Assembly (NCBI GenBank): GCA_027575765.1
Contig: JANBPT010000536.1
Location: 1-31,736 of the forward strand
DNA: 31,736 nucleotides
Reading direction: 5' to 3'
Source of the DNA: Tieghemiomyces parasiticus
Lineage: Eukaryota > Kickxellomycota > Dimargaritomycetes > Dimargaritales > Dimargaritaceae
Shown here: one piece after another, positions 11,690-22,010 of the stretch
Numbering within the stretch: position 1 is the stretch's first letter
Layout of the letters: each line of letters begins with the position of its first letter
Position numbers and translations under genes: made by a program
The notes under the pieces: model-generated
Seen by the model: the letters and a program-made list of their open reading frames with translations, nothing else
What the model was told of the DNA's origin: nothing
Database searches by the model: none

Positions 11690-12215
11690 TTTATTGAGGT
11701 GACGAGTAGAAGTCAAGGGCCACCCGTCAGTGGCGAGTACTACGCACTGTCAAGCACTACAAAAGTGTAAAATGACAGAAACAGAAGCTGAGTTCATCAA
11801 GATGGACTTGGTGGTTCATATAGCAAGGTTGAACAGCTAGGATTCATAGTTTCGGAAGTGGTTCTGGGAGGGAAGAGGTTTCATGAGTTTGTGCGTTAAT
11901 AATGTGAATTTGGGAGTTGCTGCTGGTATCCAAAAGCCTCCGTCTGCAGAAACCCTGCAGGCCACAGCGATATCTCGGAGGAATAGCCGCCACCTCCATA
12001 GCACGGGCGATTGGCCGAACCAAGTGACTCACGAAACCCTTCACAGCTAACCACAAAGGCTCGACCTCCCACACACTTCCCGGTTTTATAAACCAACGGA
12101 CCTAACCACCACTGTTATCCTTATCTTCTACGTTTGCCTAGCCTTGCGCAGATTGCAATAAAACCACCCCTAGGGTTCTCGGATTACCACACAACCCTAC
12201 CCTGCTGACAGCAGC
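11690..12215. repeat. Degenerate dispersed repeat, copy A (longest)
   Basis: About 525 bp whose left part (11690-11880) resembles 27400-27595 and whose right part (11930-12215) resembles 19455-19745. Shared stretches include GTGGTTCATATAGCAA with the former, and CAAGTGACTCACGAAAC and a CAATAAA/CCACC block with the latter. It contains a TATA-like TTTATAAA at 12085-12092. No coding sequence is convincing. It may be an old LTR or non-autonomous element; the orientation is not known. Confidence 0.6.
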
Positions 12216-12681
12216 GCTTACTACCCAAAGATGACAACAGTTAGTCAAGACCATACAATTACCCGGTGGCCCCGGCCCGTCTGGGTTCGCTCTTTGTTTT
12301 GTCGCCTTAATTTTCTTGGATTGCCCAGCAGCGTGTAACCCTCTTCCTCTTGTGGTGGCCTTCCATCTCTTTCAGTAAACTTCGGTCGATATATCTATTC
12401 ACCTAATTGGCGTCTACTCGTTTATAGGCATCGCAATAAGTCGCCACGCTTGTCGACCCTAGGGGGAATGCGGTTGTGGTGGCTCTACTGATCATGCCAT
12501 AGAGTTCGACATGATGCTATTTTCCAAATGTCTTGGTTCGTCATTAGTTAGCATGCGAGGGACGGAAGTCTGCTTCAAGGTACAAGCTATGAAACAGCAC
12601 ACCTACAAAGTGACTTCAGAGAAAATATAACCTTGTAAACTAGAGAGCTCTGTTTCAATAAATTTATAGCTTCCGAGCGCC
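12216..12681. other. Spacer without recognised gene
   Basis: 466 bp downstream of the flavin-reductase-like gene. An AATAAATTTATAG block at 12658-12670 could serve 3'-end formation for that gene. Nothing else seen. Confidence 0.35.
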
Positions 12682-13572
12682 TCATTTATCGGAAACGGGC
12701 CGGGCGTCGGCCAGCGAGAGGTACCGGCGGTTGCAATATAGCAGGGCGGGTTCCGGGGTGTGCGTATCGTCTGTAGTTAACCGCGGACCCCACACATGGT
12801 TAACGCGGCAGAACCAGGCCTCGTGGTCACCGACAGCCACGACTTGGTCTACTTGACAATCTAATCCCCCAGCCGTACCTTCTAAGACTGGTATCGGGCA
12901 GTCTCCGGTGGTTCGGGTGTGTGGCACACCGTCGAAGGGGTCATGATCCGGATCGTACTGGAGTTGAGGGTTGGAGAAGCGCCGACTGAGTGCTACCTGT
13001 TGGGGAGTCAAAATATTTACCACAACGCGCTGGCGGCCGTGCAGCGAATGGGCGAACCGCGACGGTTCGCGGATATTGAAGGTGATCATGGGAGGGTGAA
13101 GGGATACTGAGCAAAAGGAACCGGCGGTCATACCCACCGGTCGATTCGAATCAATATCATAGGTGGTTAGGATGACCACTAATTTGCAATAGGGGGTGAT
13201 GACGATAAGAGGCGTGGGGCCGTAATATTAGCACCGATTGCTGGTACAGAGGAGAAACTTGTCGAAGGTAGCCAGGCCAGTGGCAGACGACCTTAATAGG
13301 TACCGGGGCGCCTAATGCGAGGAGTAGGGCTATAAGAGATACTTACCGGGGGCGGCTATCGTCCGTAGGACCTGGCGCATGTCATCAATAAAAGTCGGCG
13401 GTGCGTCGTTGCTCGAGGCTGGCGGGGTCGGTTTAGCGACGGAGCTCGAACTGGCGTGGTAGTTCTGGCAGGCTACAGGTCGGCTCAAGCGGTTGGAAGG
13501 AAGGGCCAGGTACTGTCCATATCTCACTGCGAGCCCCAGTGGCCGTATCCTCTGCGGTAGAGAGGGGAACAT
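12682..13572 (-). CDS. Flavin-reductase-like (FMN-binding split barrel) protein, probably mitochondrial
   Basis: Two exons, 13572-13347 and 13178-12682, phase 1, intron 168 nt, 240 residues. The junction gives APVVILTTYD, the usual first strand of the flavin reductase-like domain. It is followed by PVGMTAGSFCSVSLHPPMI, FNIREPSRF, VVVNILTPQQVALSRRF and a late GDHEAWFCRVNHVWG. Members bind FMN and act as flavin reductases or oxidoreductases; the substrate here is unknown. The ATG at 13572 (context TTCACCATGT) starts a basic, Ser/Arg-rich leader that looks like a mitochondrial presequence. An in-frame ATG at 13773 would add 67 further basic residues and cannot be excluded. The gene is divergent from the large gene at 13942. 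Confidence 0.82.
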
Positions 13573-13941
13573 GGTGAAGTTGATCGGTTCGAGAAAATGA
13601 TTTTTATAGCCAGGCCGTCTCAACAGTGAATTCGGGCTATAACATCGGTTGCGACGGGCGGTCGTGGGGGAAAGGAGCGGGGCTAAGCGGTTGCAGATAT
13701 TGGCAAAGTACGAAGCGTAAGGTGTACGTAATAAGGTGCATGACGAGACCAGGCCTCTACATCGTGAGAGCAACTTACAGGATCACCAGGCTCTAGGTCC
13801 TACCACATTTACTGATGCTCGCTGCTGTCTGTTGCCAGTCGGGGGGGGGGTTTTGGGCTGGTCTACTTAAGTCTTCCAGTCGAACCATCACCAAGCTACG
13901 CACTCCTACTAGCCCTGCGCCATTGTCATTGTCATCCACCG
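13573..13941. promoter_or_regulatory. Bidirectional promoter region with G10 run
   Basis: 369 bp separate the chosen starts of the flavin-reductase-like gene (minus) and the seven-exon gene (plus). A run of ten G at 13841-13850 followed by TTTT is the most striking element and is likely to vary in length. If the upstream in-frame ATG at 13773 is used, the shared promoter shrinks to 168 bp. Confidence 0.5.
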
Positions 13942-16900
13942 ATGGACAGTTCCGATATGAGTGGATCACAATTAGGTAATGGCCCCGCCCGAGACTTCCG
14001 CCGCAATTTGCTCGATGCGCTTCAATGCGCGACACCTGTTCGGGAGGCTTTGACTTTTGACCGCCTGGCGTCCGACTTTGGCCTTGCCAGGGTAGTGGTG
14101 CCTACTGCCGGCGAGAACAAAGCCACTAGTCAACCGTGTGGCACCTGGGTAATCCATCCAGCGTTCTCCGCTATTGAGCCTACCCCGGGGCTGGGCTTGA
14201 GTGAAAGGTAAGGTGTGACTCGATGACGCCGACAACCCCGACGTTCGCCGTGGTATCTGCTGCGTCTCCAAGACTACACTCAAGCCACACGGACACTGTT
14301 TGCTCACTTCAACCTCCACCTTTTACTCCGCATAGCTTCCTTGATTCAAACCACTGGGCCAATTATATTACTCACGATACCGCAAATCGAAAGCGTCGGC
14401 GACCGTTGGCCAGGCTTGCCTCGGCCACCCCGTCGGCATTTACGGCTATTGTCGACCTGGTAACGTACCATACGCCCGTGCATCTACCTAGAAATCGGCC
14501 CGCGGCCAACACGTCTCTATTCTATCAGCGTATTGGATTCACAGCGGAAGGCAACGGGATCATACCGGACGACCTCGTTGCAGGTTATCACACGGGCGAT
14601 CCCGCGGCCATGTCGTTGACGAACCTTGCTGGGCAGTTTCTGCCACAACTCTCCCAGGAGTAAGTAGATCGTGCTGATGTCCTCGGTCGATAGTTAAAGT
14701 CAGCGAGACACTACCGAGACGCGCAGGTAGACTTGCTGCGACCGGGCCCATCCCATTGGCCGTACGTGTCCTACTATACCATGCCTAGACCTACCATCAC
14801 TTAACTATGCTGCCGTCAACCTACTTGCCGAAACTTATTCACACCGTCTCAGCTCCGCTGGTCGTATCATCGAGCAGCTGGATCGCCAGGGTGACGGGGA
14901 CTCCTTGATCTATACGATCAACCACGATAGCCCCAACACCTACCAGTTTTATGCCAAACTTTGGGAGCGCCTGGCAATTTTTGCCCAGGGCCTACCTGTA
15001 AGCCGACGCCGTGTCTGCTTCGTCCGCTGGCTACAGCGCCGACTGGCCGTCAATGAGCTCGCCGACGACTATGATGACAGCACGACTCGGCATGGCCACC
15101 AGTCTGAACTTGTCGATTGTCTCAACCAACTCCGTAGTTTTACCGAATATAACGCCCGGGACTTTGCCACGGTGGTGGACCATTTTCGCAAGGTATGTCT
15201 AATATCACGGAAGGGAGTGGTGAGCAATTGCGCAAGATCAAACACCCACTCGTGCTCACCCACTCACTTGGCTGCGGACGTCCAGGTTACACATTGCCAT
15301 AGCACTACCTAATACCCCATGTATATGTCGATATGCAATCTCTCGTCCCAGCTCTGTTTCATCCGCCCGGTGTTTACGCTCCAGCGGATGCTAATCGAAT
15401 GTATCACCAAGCCCCTTGTGACGTCGACGCTGTTTGCCGTAATGCACGAGTTGGGGTACACCAATTGCACCGGGCACTGCAGTAGAGGGTCGGCGGATAG
15501 TCTTACGCAAGTGAATATCCCCGTGCTGTTGCATGCGTTCCAATGTCTTCTCTGCGACCAATATCCCGATAACCCTGGCGTTCTCGAAGCCCTAGCGGAC
15601 TTCGCGGTGCGATCCCTGGATCCGCCCGCTGATTTGCCGGTAAGTTTGCGGCTGGGAGGTGGACTGTGGTCAGTTGTAGCGGCAAGACAACAGGTAGTAT
15701 GTCGGGTCCAGCTAGGTTGAGGATCAGCAGTTCAACCTCCCACCTAACTACGAATCAAGCTAACCACAGATTGTACTCACTACTTCAAAACCCATAACCC
15801 CACGACGCCTTTGCAAAGTGGACCGGACACACGGAGACCTCCGACCCAACACGTCGAAACCGCCCTCTTACGGGCTTGACCTCGCTACCAGCCATGATGA
15901 GCCATCTGGTCCGCCCACACTTGACCCCCGCAGGCTACCAGAACCAACCAGCTCAATTTTCCTTTGCCCTTGCCATTTTGTACCAGCTGTGCCAGGAAAG
16001 GGTGGGTGATTCTACCTCTAATTCGATAACCGGGACCACAAGGGGTCCACCTAGCCGGTCCTTCCGGGAATGGGAATTCGTCATGGAGCTTAGTGCGCAC
16101 CAGCCACACTTGATCCTACGCCAGATCCTAACTATCCTCACAACGAGCCCAGCCTCAGGGGCTGTCAAACTGGCGGCCCACCGCGACCGCCTTTTGACCG
16201 TGGCAGCTAAAGTCCTCGATATCCTCTGGCAACACGAGCCCCAGCGAGGTAAGTTTTCGTCCACATGTCTCACCGAAATTCGGAGGAAAGGGAAAGTAAG
16301 GGGCTGTATAGTGGCCTAGTTTACGGCCAATTTCAATGTTAAACTAACCTACCTGTATACCGTGCACCAAACCATGAATTCGGTTTAGACACTATCCTTC
16401 GCCGGTGGCAAACTGAATTCCGAGCGGACTGGCATGTTCACCTCGCGCTGTACCAACTGATACGGGGGTCACTCGCCGAGGGGATCCCCATCGCCGTGCA
16501 CTGGCCTATTCTGCTTCCGGATCCGCTGTTTAGCTGCTGCCACGATCTTCATGATATCAGCTTGGAGCGGGCTGGAGGTACAGGCGAACCACTAGACCTT
16601 GACACGTTGGATGTCGTCATAGCCTCGCAAATTGCTACCCAGCTGTTGGAGGTCGCTCAATATTCCCCGGTCGCCGTTCATCATGTCACACGGGCGGCCG
16701 GAACCATCCTGGAAAATAATATGCCCTGGCTGCTCCGCTCCCTCCCGGCGGTCCTGTTGGCCCGAGTCGACCACTGGTCAGATAGGGAAAGCATCGAAGT
16801 TCTCCGATACCTACAAGACACGCTCATCGGCGATTGGTTCCACGTACCAATGGCCTTGCTGCCCAACCTAAAACCTTTTCTGTCGAGTCAGTCGGAATCG

Positions 16901-17498
16901 GAAAGGCGGATGTTGCTGACCCGTGGATGTGTACTTAAGGCCCTGACTCTGGGTCTGGGCTCACCGCAGCGTGACCGTATCCAGCGCCCCGCCTGGCACC
17001 GGCCTCTACTACATTTCTTACAGGTAAGACCAATTACTAACCTCTCAATCACCATGGCCCTCGCCAATCATAATCCGCGTTTAATGGTCAGAGCTAACTA
17101 CTTCCATTTGCATACATTTTCTGTTTCTTACCTGCTTTTATGATCAACAGAACTCGCAAGTTAATAATGGGCCATGCTCAATGGGCACACGGGCGGCACA
17201 GCTTGCCCAATTGCTCCAGAAACAGGCGGAGGTGCGCTCGTTGATTTCTGACAGTCAACCAACCCCGGAGTATATGCGTGCCGACCAAGCATACGCTTAC
17301 GAGCAGCTTGGCAATCTAGTTTTGGATTCTCTAGAGCGTCTACCTGGCAGCTCGCAAAATTCAAGTCATGAAAGACCACTCGAAATAATCCACAATCTAC
17401 TTGATTACGTCAATCGGTTCGCAGATGGCCACCAGCAAACCGTTATTCACGAACGGCTCGATGAAATAGTTCGCATTCTAAAAGGAGACCTACCTTGA
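13942..17498 (+). CDS. Unrecognised 876-residue, mostly helical protein (seven exons)
   Basis: Exons modelled at 13942-14207, 14336-14659, 14853-15192, 15352-15639, 15819-16248, 16389-17023, 17151-17498. They total 2631 nt and close in frame with the stop at 17498. Donors are GTAAGG, GTAAGT, GTATGT, GTAAGT, GTAAGT and GTAAGA; branch-like TTAAC, CTAAT or CTAAC precede several acceptors by 40-55 nt. Start context CACCGATGG. I recognise no family. The protein is rich in Leu, Ala and Arg with amphipathic helices (for example FAVMHELGY, LAILYQLCQER, SLPAVLLARVDHW). It lacks a signal peptide, membrane segment or catalytic motif that I can see. A helical-repeat scaffold such as a HEAT-like protein is possible but unproven. 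Least certain junctions are the acceptors at 14852, 15351 (or 15384, also in frame) and 15818. Confidence 0.7.
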
Positions 17499-18477
17499 AA
17501 GTATGACATAGATTAAAGGTATGCAATTACTGAAGATACTGTAGTAGATGCGCCTACAACACATTTCAGTAGTGTGTTAATGACATCACTTATCTCTACC
17601 CTACGATACATGTTAATCCAGACGATAATACATTGTGGTGGCGGTGGGGAGGGCCCCACCATCTCTGCACCCGCAGGGCCCATCGAACACACGAGGACTC
17701 AGTAGCACAAGGAGGATCGAACCACACACCCATGCATGGACAAAGAGGGGGCAGCCGCCCTTGACCACTTCTTTTTTGCTCTCTTCCCTCGTGTGATGAG
17801 GGCGCCTCTACCTTCGCCTACCGAACCTCCTTCTGGCCCCACTGCATGATCATTGCGGGATACCTATTATCCGCCATGCTATCACGGCTTAATACATCAC
17901 TACTATTCTTTATTCTCTGATATCCTTACTTTTACCATCGATTTGCCTTACACTTCCACACCCTTTGGTTAACCATCTTATTCAATTTCCTCTGATATCC
18001 ACCATGTTGAATCCCTTTACCACCATTCTACTTTGCTTTAGTCTTGACTGCCGTCCCTATCAAAGGGCGCCTGTTCTCGCACACCTCAATAAAAACAACA
18101 AATATTCACTGATTTCTCCTTTCTAGTATTCATTGAGACCACTTTCACCCTTACAAACCATCACAGATTTTGTGGTGCAGACACCCACTTTGCCTCTTGA
18201 AGGGATCTAGCGGGCACACCAATATCTAGGAAGCGTAAATAATGGCCAATCCCCTATGGGGGAAAAACCTATTCTAAGTTTTAAGGTTACAGGCAATATG
18301 CAGGGGGATATAGATCCACCCCCACACAAGTATAAGAAGCAAGCCCATGTGGGTAGGCAAGGACTTGCCAGTCGGTTTTTGATCATTATTTTTAGTTCTC
18401 ACATATTTATTTAATTTATCTTTGCATAGTTGGGACGTCATTGTGGTCTCATCCTATTTACAGTAAGACTCCAACAG
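17499..18477. other. Intergenic stretch, no recognised gene
   Basis: Almost 1 kb after the seven-exon gene. A GC-rich island at about 17640-17840 contains short inverted pieces (GGGAGGGCCCC, CCTCGTGTG / CACACGAGG), and TCCCCTATGGGGGA near 18250 could fold. Box-B-like GATCGAACC at about 17715 was tested as a tRNA and failed. Composition becomes AT-richer from here to the right. Confidence 0.35.
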
Positions 18478-19311
18478 TTAACAGCCGTTTTGCCCCTTTC
18501 TTGCCATCAGACCCAGACCATAGTTGTGTACAGTCCAACCATTGTACCCATTACAAGGCCTAGCACCACATTTTGTGAAGCCAAGCACAGCCCCTACCTT
18601 TCGGGAGTTGTAATAGGCCGCGCCTATTGCTCCTGTAAAAGAAAAGTGTAAGAAAGGATTGGGCAACCTCTGGGAGAGGTCTCTAAGTGACAGAGGCCTA
18701 GCTAAGCACTCCACCAACAGTTTAGTAAATCCTTACAACACAGTAGTATAAAAACTGGGCCTGGCAGCTTTTTCTCAATATTTACATCCCATAGTGCTAT
18801 CTGTTGTCATTATTACCTAGTAAACCTACAGTATCCTTATGTTCCATTAGCTCATTTTTTGCTACATATAGATGGTGTTTATTTGATTAGTGACTTTGTC
18901 AATAGTTGACCAATTTTTCTTTGCATTACAGATTTGGATTCCTGGGCTCCAGAGGTATATGTGGTAATTGGGAACCACCACATTAGATTTTCCCAGGGTA
19001 AAGTCCAAGTCTACTATTTCAGAACCATAAATTCTGTGATAGTAGAATAGCCTTTTGGTTATGGTATTAGACTTGGGCCTAATATCAGCACATACCATGC
19101 TATAGGTGCGAAGGGGTGGTGTCCTCCTCTGTGCGGGTTGAAGCACCCCAACCCCCTTCCATCCCCCTCCCAAGAATGTATACCACATGCTATTTATGCA
19201 CACTTCCTGTACCGGGCCAAGTAGGCTACATGTTACCGAAAAGCCAATTCCCCAACCCTCTTCCCAATTCACATGTGTTACAAACGCAATTGGGTAGGCT
19301 GAATTTAACAA
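18478..19311 (-). pseudogene. Coding-like remnant, product unknown
   Basis: Two minus-strand segments read more like protein than their surroundings. One (19311-18862) contains RLFYYHRIYGSEIVDLDFTL and NVVVPNYHIYLWSPG. The other (about 18632-18478) contains GAIGAAYYNSRKVGAVLGF and a C-terminal Cys/Gly-rich end, and is preceded by an acceptor-like CTTTTACAG. I could not join them with a convincing donor and recognise no family. This may be a decayed gene, part of an inserted element, or chance. Confidence 0.25.
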
Positions 19312-19454
19312 GTACCAAGCCCATTTGCTCTACTCTAGTCAGTGATACTTCCAACTGTTTACAGCCACTGTGTGCCACCTAGAGGTTCTCATCTATTCAT
19401 CAATAGCCTTGGATTCAAAGGACTGGTGCGACCGGCTAATAAATATACTAAGGC

Positions 19455-19745
19455 CAAGTGTCGCTATCCAGAAGCCAACAACACACATGGCCCTGCAAGC
19501 CACGGTGGCACCTTGCAGTAACTAACACCACTCTTTAGCACCCACGATTGGCCATTGCAAGTGACTCACGAAACACTTGATGAGTTACTAACGAGCCCAA
19601 ATCGAGATCCGGCCTCCTAATACATTTCCCGACTATGTAGGCCAACGACCCTAACTACTAGTCAATATTAATATTATATTGCGTATATAATACTTGGCTT
19701 ACAATAAACCACCTCTAGGGGTCCCGACTGCCACACTGAGAGACC
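19455..19745. repeat. Degenerate dispersed repeat, copy B
   Basis: Aligns by eye to 11930-12215 across most of its length in the same orientation: ATCCARAAGCC, CGATTGGCC, AAGTGACTCACGAAAC, CCAACG-ACC and TACAATAAACCACC in order. Only the right half of copy A is present. Confidence 0.6.
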
Positions 19746-20385
19746 AAGGGAGGCAACGATCCCTAAATGCTGAAACTATTCAAATGTAATGTTGCTAATT
19801 ACCATTTTTTTCAACGATCAGATGTATGTCGACATCTACTCTCAATCCAGCAAACCCACCAACGCCACGAACCAACGAGTACCTCTTCACCCATTTTACC
19901 CACCACCAAACTTGTTCTTTTCGTACCTCTATTCACCTGACGTCAAAACCTACCTTCTAACTGCTACACATCCTACTCATGTCCGCCCAACTCGCGAAGA
20001 GGCGAATATCGTTCGCCCCCACACCTTGCATTACCAAACCAACGACTCATACCTCAAGAACTCGTCGGTTATATAAGCCGACAGAAGAACAACTTAGTAA
20101 AGAACAATCTACCCTCTACCTTCCATTGCACGTTTTGCTTGACTACTGGCCCACCGGAGTCTAGACTGCCACAGATGGACCTCCGTATATTTGCATCAGG
20201 TAGGCGGGTGGAATTGATATTCACAACATGGATATTAAGCACTGGGAATAGTTTTATTGGGCAATAGAAGCAAAACGGCGCAAGAAGTAAGTTAATAGCG
20301 GGATCTACAGTAACTGGTCCGTTCCGTTAGGTGAGGACCCCCAAAGCATGGCCAAGGGTGGTGTCCATTAATACAATGTACAAGC
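19746..20385. other. Spacer with TATA-bearing segment, possible repeat copy D
   Basis: No supported gene. TATATAAG at 20070-20077, followed about 100 bp later by CTAGACTGCCACAGATG, resembles the end of copy B (CCCGACTGCCACACTG) and may be a further, weaker family member. The ATG at 20174 opens only a 29-codon frame. Confidence 0.3.
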
Positions 20386-20925
20386 CTAGCAGTGGCCGTG
20401 TCTGCGGTGGTAGGTGTGAGTGCAACGGTGGCACCGTCCGTTCCAGAAATGGGAACGAATGCAGCGATGGCACTTTCCATTCCAGAAGTGGGAGGGTCGG
20501 CACTGGTGACTGGCGCGGGCCCACAGCTTGGGCGCATAGGGAGCCCCATCTTCGTCATCGCCATCCTCACCGTTAGTCGTTGTCTCGTCAGGCACTTCCT
20601 CATTATCATCATCCCCTTCACCGTTAGAGTCGGTCTCTTCAGGCACCTCCTCTCCCTCTTCAACCTCAGTCTCACTCGGCTCTGGCTTCTCCTCTTGAAC
20701 TTCGGTACCAGTCGGTTCAGGTTCCATTAGAGTAGGTAGGAATATGCTGGAAGGCATGGGCTCCACGTCGTCAGACTCCATCACGTCGGAGGGTGAAGGC
20801 TGCTCGCTGGTAAAGACCATCGACTCGGCAGAACTGTCAAAGTCACCCTGTCCGTGGGCCTGGGCCAATGCGAAAACTCCAACTACCGCCAGGGTGGTGT
20901 AGCAGAGCAGAGTGGTAGACTTCAT
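20386..20925 (-). CDS. Secreted acidic protein with C-terminal tandem Cys/His-rich units
   Basis: Single-exon frame, 179 residues from ATG 20925-20923 (context GTCGCCATGA). The N-terminus MKSTTLL plus a hydrophobic run ending in ALAQAHG is a clear signal peptide, with cleavage likely near residue 20-23. The middle (about 24-135) is dominated by Glu, Asp, Pro, Ser and Thr, with repeated acidic segments such as EETDSNGEGDDDNEEVP. The last 40 residues switch to basic Cys/His-rich sequence with two near-identical units, SHFWNGKCHRC and SHFWNGRCHRC, ending HRRHGHC. A longer open frame reaches 21111 but its added part lies across the TATA box, so I chose the start at the signal peptide. No family recognised; the form resembles small secreted fungal proteins, perhaps metal-binding or wall-associated (inference). 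Confidence 0.8.
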   Translation of the reverse strand: MKSTTLLCYTTLAVVGVFALAQAHGQGDFDSSAESMVFTSEQPSPSDVMESDDVEPMPSSIFLPTLMEPEPTGTEVQEEKPEPSETEVEEGEEVPEETDSNGEGDDDNEEVPDETTTNGEDGDDEDGAPYAPKLWARASHQCRPSHFWNGKCHRCIRSHFWNGRCHRCTHTYHRRHGHC

Positions 20926-21331
20926 GGCGACTAAAGAGGTTGGGCGGGGGCTGGGTGTAGCGAGTTGGTCGAAAGGGGGTGTGGGTATGAGGTAGGTCGG
21001 GATGGTGGTCAAGTGGATGTTGATGCTGGGTTGTGTGCACCGTGCCCGCCTTTTTATACCAAAGTGGTACACGCCAGCCCGCGTTGGGTCTCTACCAAGG
21101 TGCCCGTACAATGCTTGGCTGTGACGAGATACCGCATATGCCAGTTAGGTGGGCTAGTCTACCGCTACCGGACAATGTAGCACCCGGTTGCTCAATGGGG
21201 TTATCAGCAGGATCAAATTATAGGTAAACAGCTCCGTTGGCTTAGAGCAGTGCCTCCTTGGGATAGACCCGTGGTCCAGATTTTAATGTAGTTACCATCC
21301 GAGCCAAATATAAACTACCGGCGCCTGGGCT
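20926..21331. other. Promoter and spacer upstream of the secreted-protein gene
   Basis: Apart from the TATA box, nothing recognised. Confidence 0.35.
21051..21058 (-). promoter_or_regulatory. TATA box of the secreted acidic protein gene
   Basis: TATAAAAA on the minus strand, about 125-130 bp upstream of the ATG at 20925, with a C/A-rich leader in between. Confidence 0.6.
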
Positions 21332-22010
21332 TCAGGTGAGGAAAATGGGTAATACCTGTTGACCAGCTGGCGGAAGGCGTGTTGCAATTACCGTGTCTAT
21401 CTGGTTGGCACCCATTAGATTATATCCACACGGTGGGATCTGCTCTATTCGGTCGGCATCTATTCTACCAATCTCCATGGGTGTGATTTTCTGGCCATCG
21501 GTGGACCTGGGGCTCGGGTAAACAGCAGGCCGATTAGTGGGCAACAACATACGTACGGCTTACAATAGTCACATACGGTCATTGGGTCGTTATTTACGCA
21601 GTAGCGGCTCTATACTACACCTTCGTTACCTAATCGCCTTAGCTGTGACTCTGTCTATTTACCTCGATGGAATCTATCCACATTCCAAGCTTCACCTCCC
21701 CAGCACCATACCCATCCTTACTGGGTATCCTGCAGGTTCTGCTCCAACTTTAACCTGGCACGTTCCAGTTTGCCCTTCTGCCCACCGATCCGCCTTTAGC
21801 ATTCATAATGTATTGGGTAATGGAACTGAGTAGTGAGGAAAATATCACTTGCTGTATGTCCGTCACTGTTCGAGGGTATCGAGATGCCACTGTAACTTTT
21901 ACTACCCCCCCTTGAGCAGGACCCACTTCATTGTGGATGGTAACGATGATCAACAGGTCGCCTGTCCTAGATTTACTGTACATAAACAACTCCCTTCACC
22001 TGAATAGGAG
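21332..22010 (-). pseudogene. Coding-like remnant, product unknown
   Basis: Two minus-strand open pieces with protein-like composition: 21989-21750, containing TGDLLIIVTIHNEVGPAQGG then VVKVTVASRYPRTVTDIQ, and 21550-21332, containing PMEIGRIDADRIEQIPPCG. They are out of register and separated by stops. The first reads as alternating beta strands. I cannot assign either; a decayed mobile-element or virus-like protein is one idea, without proof. Confidence 0.25.

Noticed and set aside
16002..16054. Possible 53-nt intron inside exon 5 of the seven-exon gene
   Set aside because: Removing it breaks the frame, it is far shorter than the other introns, and the region is open without it.
17640..17760. 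tRNA-like GATCGAACC and ATCGAAC motifs
   Set aside because: The T-arm stems do not pair and no D-arm, anticodon arm or acceptor stem can be built.
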